In this document: positions 12,701 through 19,952 of the stretch, in pieces
How the letters are laid out: every line of letters starts with the position of its first letter
Position numbering within the stretch: the stretch's first letter is position 1
From: Muricea muricata
Taxonomy: Eukaryota > Cnidaria > Anthozoa > Malacalcyonacea > Plexauridae
NCBI GenBank assembly: GCA_963855995.1
Contig: OY979719.1
Location: 2,232,001-2,296,000, forward strand
Reading direction: 5' to 3'
DNA: 64,000 nucleotides
Notes under the pieces: model-generated
Databases searched by the model: none
Told to the model about the DNA's origin: nothing
What the model saw: only the letters and a program-made list of their open reading frames with translations
Position numbers and translations under genes: made by a program

Positions 12701-15700
12701 TCAAACAAGAACTACACAGTGTATCAGAGAAGTAGAACCTTTGAAGTACCGTACACGCATTCAAATTACCTTTAGTACCTCTACATTCGTATTAGACTAT
12801 GCGCACACGAGGTCTTTTTTGAGCGTTTTCACAACAGTCAAAATGAAAACAATGTGAACTATAAAAATTCTGATCGCATGAAGTTTCTAGTTTTTGTTCT
12901 TAGACGAGGTTTATGCTGGTTTTAGTTAACACCTTCGTTCACCATACTTACCCGTTTGGATGGTGAGGTGTTAGCCCGGGTGACCGAGGGGTGGCCTGGG
13001 GCGATTGCTGTTACTTGGACTCAGGTTAAGGTGGCTCGATATAGTAATGCTCACAAATAAAGACGGCATGCGCCTAATTTAATATTATTCACACAAATCT
13101 TCTTATATATCTCTTTACAACAAATAGATACGTAAAACGTCGAATATTGCATGTCATGGGAGATGCTGACGCCATTTCGCGCGTAAAAAATGCATGGATT
13201 TACTAATTGCTGACGTCATTAGAAAATGCAATTTTTAAAAAACAATCCACAGTATCTCGTTATTTTGTACGGTGACCTATCTTGAAATTTTGCATGCAGC
13301 TTTGTACCACAAATATCGTTCTTTATAGAAAAAATAAAAAATTCTGTAAAGCCAAAAAAAAAAATATTTAGAAAAATAGCATTTTTGCATTTTGACAAAG
13401 ATTGGCCTTACAGAATTTTTTTAAACTTTGCTTATCTTTAGCTTATTTTGTAAGAAAAGTAGTGCGCAAAAAATAATTGGGGGTCACCGTGCTTATTTTT
13501 CACTTATTTTACACATTTTGAGCATCGGTCATCAAAACTGCCATAGTTTGAAAGAAAATATGTTAAAATACATGAAAAATTCAATACGGCCTTATTTAAA
13601 CTTAACAGTGAAAAAATTAGAAGTGTTAAGTAAACTATAGCTTAATTTTTTGAAAACTGTATCGAGCCACCTTAAGATCCATGCCAGTGGTATCTTAGGC
13701 TGACCACCCCTTCAAAGGACTAACACCTTCACACCAATTAAAATAATTGGTGGAAATTTAAAGAGAACACGCGAAAAGGAGAAAAAAGATAATCAAACTA
13801 CAATTAGAAAAAAGAAAAAAGCAAGCTTTCTAACACGCTTGTTCGCCACGTTCCGATACTGATGCCAGGCCTTAAGCCACTCTCATATTACTTGCCTCTC
13901 TCGGTCACGTGACCCTGTTGACGTATCGAGGTCTGGTTACCTAGCTGTTAACCTTGGTTATTACATAACCTCATTTAAATTATGTCAACAAGTCGGGAGC
14001 TTTTTGAAATAATTCGGAATGAAAACGCTCGGAAGGAGACCGGCCGTGTGCACGTGGCCTTAATTTTCCAGCTCGGAATGCTTCAAACTATTAATGACTC
14101 GAGAAGCGGCACAAGATCTTGGGAATTTAGGAAGTTACAAAACCTTGTCTTTTTGGTTCGAAGCATTCCAAGCTGTCAAATTAATGCAACAGATTGCGGC
14201 TAATTTGAATTGCGGCTACTTCAAACGGTCTATTTTTTAAGTCGTGACAATGTATCAAATGAGTTAGTTTCCAGCGTATGTTTCCCTAAAAGGTCACGTG
14301 TAGTTTTCTATTTTAGCATTGTTTAACATGCTACATAGTTTAAAGTTTTGCATTACTTTGTGGCCTAGGAAAATGTTAAACCTGCTACTGAGCCTTTGCC
14401 AACTGCTGCACCAAAGCAAGGTAGGTAAATTAGCAATCTTTAAAAATGTAGAACTTCAATAGTTTCTTATATTTAAAAGAATATGCCTTCACTTTTATTG
14501 TTGTTTTAATACAGAATGCCATGTTTCATCAGATGGAGCAGACTCTGAAACGAATAAGGTAAATTAAGCGTTTATGATATGGGTTAGTTTTTTCACGACG
14601 ACCAGGTGTAATAATCAGCCTTACATGAAGCGGTGTTGCAGCATCAGATCTGCACCCCTGATGAAGACACTAGACCTGAGTGTCAAAATGTCCGGTTGTG
14701 AATGCAATTTGATCAGGCTTTGTATCCATTGAAACATAACCAGAGTAACGAGAGAGTAACATGTTTATATATGTAATCGATGTACCATGAGCAGCCGAGC
14801 AGCAGTATCTGATTTACAAATTCGAGTTGAAGCCGAGTGGTTTTACATCAGGTACTGATCGGATGCGAATGCCTTGTCGTACTTATAAAATGCCTGGATG
14901 AAAACGTTCATATTCTTTCATAACCTCAAAGAAATGAGTGATATTTGGTTAGAAAATAAAATTCAGAGTTTGTGTAAATCAGAGCAAAATCTTTATCTGA
15001 TTTACAGATATTGATGAAATATTATTTCTTTTGTGTTTTCTTCGTGAATTAACAAGTGATAGGACTCGTGCAATTTTGGCGTCATTAAAAAACTCACTCA
15101 TGCATGCTATTTCCAAACTGCACTCGAAACCATGCTATTACCTATACTTACAACATGATTGAGCGACCGTGATGTATCGGATATACAAACTTGAAAATGA
15201 GCTGAGGGCGAGAGTTAGATATCTGATACAACACGCGCGCGAATGTTGTAAATGGTTTGTGAAAACTCAATGATAAGTCTTTGGCGAAGTAAAATGAAAA
15301 GTTAAAGTTTAGGTCAATCAGCAGAAATGTATATCACATATGATTCTTTTATCATAATTTCTTTTGTGTTATCATGAATTAATGTAATTTTTTTAGTAAA
15401 TAATGGTTTTCAAGCATTTTGATTGGTTGCCTGACCAGTAAATATGAGGCATTATTTACTAGTTGGCATTTTTTCAAAATGGCCGCCAATGAGAGTCGTT
15501 TTGATGTATTATACTTTTGCCAAAATTAGCAAATGGGGAAAAATTGCATTAATATAAACTCAAAGAATACAAGCAAACGATGTTAAACTATCTTAAGGTA
15601 ATAGATCGTCTGCAAATACCTTATTAAATACTATTTTTCGCAGGCTCAGTACTTATGGTGAATATTCACCGAGACGAAGTCGAGAATCACTTCGCCTTCG

Positions 15701-17304
15701 ACGAATAATTGTTAATTATTAATGAGCTCCACAACAGCATAAAGTCTTTACGTTAAAATCAATGGCCAGAGAATACTATTACATTCTTTAAGCCTATAAC
15801 ACGTAGGGCTTCTTAATAACGGCTCCAGGTGTTGTAGTCGTTACAACTTCTAGATTTAGAAAAAAATATTTTTAAATTACAGATCATGGCGAATCATTGC
15901 AAATTATTCGAAGAGAAATTTGAAGCCGCTGTCCGTGACAAACTAAAGATTAAGGAGGCATTTACAGAGAATCCTGGAGAAGGCAAAGCCTCAAAGGTCA
16001 TGGATGTCGCTGGACCAACCGCTACCATTATTATTAGCCTTGTTGGCGGTATAACACTTGCACTAGGTGCTGTAACTTTTGGAGCGTGTGTTGTTGGTGC
16101 TACTTTGGGTGTTAAAATAATTGATAAAAAAAAGCAACAAAATAAGGCTAAAGAGTCCCTGACAGCAACCCAGCAAGAAAACGTGTCGCGTTTTTTGAAT
16201 TGTGTTGTGAAGGACGTTGGCAAAGAATTGTCTCGAATTTTTGAGTTACAGTTATTTCAACTGAAAAGTGATAAGCAAGTTGAGATTCTAGCTGCTTGTG
16301 CGGCTGATTTGATGTTGGGTCTAAACAACAATGATACATTCGACCGAAACACTTTAATAAGGAAAGTTTTGCAAGATGGCAAGATAAAAAAATTAAAAGA
16401 CAAAAAGGTACTTACAAGAAATAACACTGAGTGGTCAGTTCCGGATGTCTTTCGAAAACCGGGTCTGCGTAAAGTGGTTTTGGAAAAGGATGTCGCGGAA
16501 ATAAAGTATTTTGTTAAACCGTCAAAGATCTGCAAGAATAAAAAAGATGCTTGCGACACTATTACATATGGTTATCGTGGCCAGTTTCTTGAAATGAAGG
16601 AATATGGTGATCAACAAAAAGAAGATGAGAATGTCGGAGAAGAAGCCCGCGAGCGCGACGATCTTTGCAAAAATTTTTGCAACAAATGTTTTCGTAACGA
16701 TGAAAATTGCACCAGTAGCCGATACTTTGTTGAATCTGATATCGACTCCAAATACAATGAACTTCAACTTGAGCCTTACAGACTCGATGCACTGCACATC
16801 TTGATACAGTGTCCAGAGATTTTGGTTTCTTTCAACCAGCTAGGTGCAAAGCTTTCACTAGCAAGTTTTTTGAAGACAAAGTTCGGCCTTCGCGAGAATC
16901 TTCAAATACATCCCGTGTATCGACCACATTCGCCAGCAAAAGTTTCTAACCTTGAAAACTCGGATCTTACAGGATCAGATTTTAGTCATTCCGATTTTTC
17001 AGGTGCATGTCTCCAAAGCTGTAATTTCACCAAATGTATCATGCTGTTTGCAGAACTAGATGGGGCAAATATGTGTGGTTCTAAATTTCATAAGACATTC
17101 ATTAGTCACAGTAAGTTGCGAGGTGTCAAGGCTGATTGCTGCGAGTGGACAAATATGTCGTTGCTTCACTCGCGTGTTGATGGCGCATGCCTGGGTTCTG
17201 TAGTGCCTAGCATTGGTGGGAATGATTTCACGGGGACCAACATTTCCGACGCTACCACTGGACAAAAACCAGACATAAACTGCAACGAAGGTAAGTGTAA
17301 ATAA
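646..17304 (+). CDS. Gene 1 (5' end off window): two-module PIDD-like ZU5-ZU5-UPA protein with pentapeptide-repeat C-terminus
   Basis: Multi-exon gene. Exons read from splice sites and frame: 646-798, 1997-2750, 3651-3991, 4224-4456, 4529-4869, 5145-5450, 5602-5764, 6024-6076 (or an ATG start at 6015), 6632-6736, 7016-7356, 7550-7782, 8843-9186, 9322-9666, 9762-9942, 10587-10638, 10973-11034, 14369-14420, 14515-14558, 15883-17290. Phases agree at every junction. The window starts at the point matching 34309 in gene 2, about 330 bases past the LRR exon, so the LRR exon is presumably just off the left edge. Module 1 has a helical domain, ZU5, ZU5-like and UPA-like parts; module 2 keeps only a 35-residue tail of the helical exon. 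The terminal exon found in gene 2 is missing; reading through the last donor gives a stop at 17302-17304. Alternative: two genes, the second starting at 6015. The role is inferred from PIDD1-type architecture only. Confidence 0.75.
1071..1403. mobile_element. Inverted-repeat (MITE-like) insertion in a gene 1 intron
   Basis: The left arm starting GAAGCCAATTTGATTC and the right arm ending AACTTGGCTTC are imperfect inverted repeats of about 95 bases around a ~140-base AT-rich centre. The matching intron of gene 2 (near 35850) lacks this DNA. No transposase is present. The minus-strand 89-residue ORF here is part of the element and resembles nothing. Confidence 0.65.
1997..2750 (+). CDS. Helical domain exon, gene 1 module 1
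   Basis: A 754-base phase 1-2 exon (acceptor TATAG, donor GTATGT) encoding about 250 residues. The N-terminal two thirds look alpha-helical (LHLKRYLSCLISYYF, then ADRVLAVKLVIIIKILQNL and a Leu/Trp-rich helix). A conserved WPGTIKLGEEIYNPLI stretch follows, then an acidic linker ending IIETSGNR. The paralogues at 37411, 44492 and 60530 are 748, 718 and 751 bases, all equal modulo three. It precedes the ZU5 exon in three complete modules. I do not recognise the fold. It could be a helical adaptor-type domain, but that is inference. Confidence 0.85.
2751..3650 (+). other. Intron with conserved non-coding block, gene 1
   Basis: The 900-base intron between the helical and ZU5 exons is conserved in gene 2 (38159-39788) and gene 3 (61281-63008), for example the block beginning CGTTCTGATTGGTTGAATG. 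It carries the empty target sites for insertions present in gene 3. A 95-residue ORF here has no counterpart reading frame in the paralogues and is not taken as coding. Confidence 0.6.
3651..5764 (+). CDS. ZU5-ZU5-UPA module 1 of gene 1 (five exons)
   Basis: Exon 3651-3991 encodes a ZU5 domain: GCFHVPVASAFLV, TCSRVKY, GEFFVSQILKM, PVTVLLSHSLYEDQ. Exons 4224-4456 and 4529-4869 encode a second ZU5-like domain (SHQIFIPTNRSYTF, LEITFPAGA, VSGQTTPFL, LPVGSKINF). Exons 5145-5450 and 5602-5764 resemble UPA (AIALAVHDPEKNILYAILAP, IFICIPL, FELPNETSKNVPLKGKYMYFL). ZU5 and UPA are beta-sandwich modules found in ankyrins, UNC5 and PIDD1. The second ZU5 ends in KHSCK where other modules have HF[S/C/P]. 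Exon 5602-5764 has the same 163-base length as 42023-42185, so the donor at 5764 is preferred over the stop at 5797. Confidence 0.85.
6015..6736 (+). CDS. Junction exons joining module 1 to module 2 of gene 1
   Basis: Exon 6015/6024-6076 encodes EAMDLDTIEEGDKNKS; exon 6632-6736 encodes SIGSPVDIVENDAKVNDP and ends IIETFDNR, matching the acidic tail of the helical exons. If an AG acceptor at 6022-6023 is used, phase 0 continues from 5764 and the protein is one chain. If ATG 6015 is used, module 2 is a separate gene. The gene A2 copy (19381) has only the ATG option, so both are plausible. The helical domain proper is absent from this module. Confidence 0.6.
7016..9942 (+). CDS. ZU5-ZU5-UPA module 2 of gene 1
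   Basis: Exons 7016-7356 (ZU5, KGGHFSIPVASAFLLIPP, FRKPVIVFLSHSLNEEDDY), 7550-7782 and 8843-9186 (second ZU5-like domain, ending VGHFPE), 9322-9666 (UPA-like, AIVCAVHETSSSPKKLYAIL) and 9762-9942 (VNLRGKYTRFLKD, donor CAG|GTTGGT). Lengths of the first two exons (341, 233) equal those of modules 1 and 5. The HFP at the end of the second ZU5 lacks a Ser nucleophile at the position where PIDD1 self-cleaves at HFS. Phases run 2-1-0-2-2-0. Confidence 0.85.
8019..8593. mobile_element. Inverted-repeat element rich in AACAATATTGTT, gene 1 intron
   Basis: Arms of about 170 bases: AACGCACAACCTGTTCAGGG on the left and its near-complement ending GAACAGGTTGTTCG on the right. Inside them CAACATTGTTCAATGTTG-type palindromes recur, as does an inverted copy of CAGATTACTATTGTACCAGA. 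The central ~150 bases hold a direct repeat of CGCCATGTTCTTAGTAAGCG. A shorter, arm-only relative lies in the same intron of gene A2 (21273-21479). Confidence 0.65.
10353..10369. other. Possible hAT excision footprint
   Basis: Reads ACTGTCTA-G-TCTGTCTT. The paralogous intron of gene A2 carries a hAT-type MITE flanked by ACTGTCTT on both sides (23187-23354). Here both target copies remain, but the two bases next to the junction are changed to their complements (T to A and A to T), as hairpin-mediated hAT excision leaves. Confidence 0.5.
10587..14558 (+). CDS. Lys/Pro/Ser linker exons of gene 1
   Basis: Four tiny exons: 10587-10638 (KNAKPANETSSTMAQS), 10973-11034 (NNIPSMEESTSNAHATLQKE), 14369-14420 (ENVKPATEPLPTAAPKQ), 14515-14558 (CHVSSDGADSETNK). 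They alternate phase 0-1 and 1-0, so they form two duplicated pairs. All have good acceptors and GTAAAT, GTAAAC or GTAGGT donors and are conserved in gene A2. They encode a flexible, probably disordered linker before the hydrophobic/pentapeptide exon. Confidence 0.7.
11259..11282. repeat. (ATT)n microsatellite
   Basis: Eight uninterrupted TAT/ATT triplets in the gene 1 intron. Confidence 0.9.
11668..11870. mobile_element. hAT-type MITE, 203 bp
   Basis: Terminal inverted repeats begin CAGTGGCGGATC and extend through GTAAGTCAAAATAAATTA on both arms. The flanks are CTTAGATT and CTTACATT, an 8-base target duplication with one mismatch, as for hAT transposons. There is no coding capacity. Confidence 0.85.
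12962..13720 (+). other. Possible tRNA-derived SINE interrupted by a MITE
   Basis: GGTGACCGAGGGGTGG near 12979 resembles the A-box region of a class II (Leu/Ser) tRNA. The sequence resumes after the TTAA-flanked MITE with CCATGCCAGTGGTATC. Weak: no B-box or clear tail could be confirmed by eye. Confidence 0.25.
13030..13671. mobile_element. TTAA-flanked MITE, 642 bp
   Basis: Ends are GGTGGCTCGATATAG and CTGTATCGAGCCACC, perfect inverted repeats for the first 12 bases, flanked by TTAA at 13026-13029 and 13672-13675. TTAA duplication is typical of piggyBac-like elements. The interior is AT-rich with no transposase. Confidence 0.8.
15147..15253. mobile_element. Foldback element, GATACAACACG family
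   Basis: ACTTACAACATG on the left and AATGTTGTAAAT on the right, with GATGTATCGGATATACAA inside facing TATCTGATACAACACGCG. The same family occurs at 47142-47245. Confidence 0.5.
15400..15720 (+). repeat. Dispersed repeat with GGTGAATATTCACC palindrome
   Basis: Sequence with GATTGGTTGCCTGACCAG and GGTGAATATTCACCGAGACG looks like a dispersed intronic repeat. It is absent from the matching intron of gene A2. The class is not established. Confidence 0.35.
15883..17290 (+). CDS. Hydrophobic + pentapeptide-repeat exon, gene 1
   Basis: A 1408-base phase 0-1 exon with about 469 residues. After an N-terminal charged helix, residues ~44-77 are a Gly/Ala/Val-rich hydrophobic stretch (IIISLVGGITLALGAV). 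A Lys-rich helical region follows with the conserved stretch DTFDRNTLIRKVLQDGK, then PDVFRKPGLRK, an acidic hinge, and a Cys cluster (CKNFCNKC). From residue ~355 pentapeptides DLTGS-DFSHS-DFSGA-CLQSC-NFTKC begin and continue to about residue 440. Pentapeptide repeats form right-handed beta-helices and often serve as scaffolds. The exon opens CAG|ATCATGG, so ATG 15886 could also start a separate protein. The last donor is GTAAGT at 17291; if unspliced the stop is at 17302. Confidence 0.85.
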
Positions 17305-17309
17305 ATAGA

Positions 17310-19300
17310 ATAATAATCGATCACCAGAACAAACTAGGACTCATAGTTGCGGAAACATTGTTTAACGTTCTGTCGTATTTCTCAGTGTGTGCAAACTAGA
17401 TAACATTTTTTGCAGGAATTGACAGGTCGTAAGCTTGCATGAAACTTCATGTTAGAAACATATATGCAAATAGCTTCTGCGCCAAAAATGTTATTTTATT
17501 TGTTGGGAAACATTTTTGCTTCCTAGTAGGCAAATTTTGTTATGGTTCGTTCATCTAACTTTATGTTTTCCGTATGTTTTATACATTTTTCCTTTTGAAA
17601 CTTTACTCTAACAGAATGGAGCACATGTAATTGAAATGTTAACTTTATTTCTCAAGTGGTTTGAACGTGAAAGTGAAGTGAGACAATTTACAGTCAATTT
17701 CACAAAACGTTTGCCAAAATATTCCAAACTTTGCAAGTTCATTGCGAAGTTCATATTGAAATTCAAAAGTTAGTTGCACTATTTCTTTCATGTCACATGA
17801 GTGACACTCGCTATCTTACTGAATTGCACTGTTCCTCCAAACAATTCATGCATGCTTTGCAGTCTCGATTAGGAACTGCAGTCAAAATACATGAACCTTT
17901 CTGGTTCTATAGTCTGTTGTAATTTACTGTTACTTGTTCTGTTTTTCTGTAGCGGTGCCGATTTATCGGGAAATACCGTGATTAAAGCGTAAAGATTTAT
18001 CGCGGTATTTGGCACTAAATCAGAACTACAAGTTGCAGTAGAATTCCAGTCTTCATTTTCTGCACTGATCTTGCGCACGCATTTTTTGGCCACGTCCTTG
18101 CCACCCCTATTTGGGGCGCACAACTCTAGTGAACCTACCGTTTATTACCCTTACTGTAAGTTCGATGTACAACATTGACTGAAATCAAGATGTAAATTCA
18201 GGCTTATGTTGTGTTTTCTCTCCTGCCTGAAATGTATCTGAAGCAAAAATGTCTGGCTTTACTGTATTCTGGTACCCCCCTCCCCCTCCCCGGTCTGGGT
18301 TGGTTATGAATATTGTAGCTTAAATTGCATTCGAAATCATTCCTTCTCTGTGAGCAGCAAAATGTTAGAAAGTTTAGAAAGTTCAGGTTAGAAAGTTGAA
18401 AAAAGTGCATGGCATTTAACGATCAACATGTCGTAAGTATGCGTGTGTGTGTTGTAAGTAGGTATGTGTGTTAGAGTTAAATACCGAGAAGGAGGGATGT
18501 ATGTCATATACAGCCCGCAGGAACGCACAGCGTCCGAGGGCTGTATATGACATACATCCCGACTTTCGAGGTATTTAACTAACTTAATTTATTTTTGAAG
18601 AGGTTTTCTAACAGAGTCTTTGGACTTTAAACAATCTAAGTCGAGATTCGTTGAGATTTTTCCACAAATTTGATCTAATTATTTATTCAATGTAAATAAC
18701 CTATATACAACCCGCGGTACATCAAAGAAAACCGACTCAAAAATAGATTAAGTGATATAAATGACATGCGTGCATTAGATGCCATCCAAATTTTGTTATT
18801 ATACTAGGCCGGAACAAAAAAGGATGTGGCACATACTTGTTTTGAGTTGCGTAGAAGCGAGGCACAAATATTCTTCTGCCTTTGAAGCGAGGCATACATT
18901 TTTCGATACTACCTAGCCAATGAAATAAACATGCACATGTACAAGAAGGTGGCCACTTCCTTAGTAGCCCTCGGAAATAGATCTTAATATAATAAAATGT
19001 CCACCAGCAAATGGCCCTATTCCCAACTGCGAACCAAATTGAAAACAATTTACACTCTAAAAAGCGTTTATGGAGGCTAATCTATATGCACCGTGATGAT
19101 ATGACATTTTATAAATACGTGAAGCATATAGAGATCAGTATAGATATTTCATCTGAGAAAGTGAACATACTTTTATTAGTGTAAAAAGGTGCTTGTTCCA
19201 CCATTTTCTTCAGTACAGGCTTTCTTTTACTAACGATAGCAGAGAAGCAACATTTTTAGTAAAGCTCAAAGCAGATATAGAGATTGTTATCCCACCAGTG
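17310..19300 (+). other. Spacer between gene 1 and A2: gene 1 3' intron remnant joined to duplicated 5' flank
   Basis: 17291-17575 matches the last intron of gene 2 (51436-51720). From about 17580 the sequence instead matches the upstream flank of gene 2 (30490 onward) and gene 3 (55430 onward). A GT-rich minisatellite lies at 18429-18470. No coding exon is supported; small ORFs here are not conserved between the three flank copies. Confidence 0.65.
18475..18580. mobile_element. Long hairpin (foldback) insertion
   Basis: Outer arms AGTTAAATACC and GGTATTTAACT; inner arms GGGATGTATGTCATATACAG and CTGTATATGACATACATCCC are perfect complements around a ~21-base loop. It is absent from the equivalent flank of gene 2 (~31340) and gene 3 (~56220), so it was inserted after the flank duplicated. 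Confidence 0.7.
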
Positions 19301-19380
19301 AAGTTAATTGACATATATGACGACGTCTTCACTTTCTGAGAAATTATGCATTCTTACGTTGTATGAACTATTCAGATGAC

Positions 19381-19952
19381 ATGAAACAGAAGAAAGCAAT
19401 GGATTTAGATACAATAGAAGAGGACAACAGAAATAAGTCAAGGTGCAGTTTGCTTCCTGCCTATTGTTCTTGGCACTTTCTCTTAAATTCTCGATTGTGT
19501 TACGCAAACTGATGTACGTAAGTTTGTTTTCTGCCGTTGGTGAAAGTTTATGTATCAGCAGAGATTATAATTCCAGTTTAATGACAAGTCTTTGCATCAG
19601 CAATTTGCATCCAACCACTAAGCGCAAACAATTTTTCGAGTTTTTTTACGTTTGTAACGTGACGTTTGCCGTTAAAATTGTTACTGTTTAAAATGATCAA
19701 AACTGAGTCCGTTTCACATGTAACAAACGATTATTTACAAGCTTTATCGCTTTTGTATCATTTGAAATCCTAAATAAGCTTCTTTCTAACGTTTTAATAG
19801 TCCTATATAATAAAACAAATTCACAGAAAGATTAATTATTGTTTTAGCATCGACAGTCCAGTGGATATTGTTGAAAATGACGCAAAAGTGAATGACCCAT
19901 TAGATGACGTCAAACATCTTAGTTCACCAATTATAGAGACTCTTGATAATGG
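19381..19952 (+). CDS. First two exons of gene A2
   Basis: 19381-19442 encodes MKQKKAMDLDTIEEDNRNKS; 19848-19952 encodes SIDSPVDIVENDAKVNDP and ends IIETLDNG. Both are near copies of 6015-6076 and 6632-6736. The ATG lies ~75 bases after the chimeric junction near 19305. Confidence 0.65.

Larger units (their letters stand above)
11035..14368 (+). other. Long intron of gene 1 filled with repeats
   Basis: A 3.3-kb intron between two linker exons. It holds an ATT microsatellite, a hAT-type MITE, a TTAA-flanked MITE and otherwise AT-rich sequence. The homologous intron of gene A2 (23953-24554) is only about 600 bases. ORFs of 70-83 residues near 12317, 13428 and 13982 show no recognisable domain. 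Confidence 0.6.
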
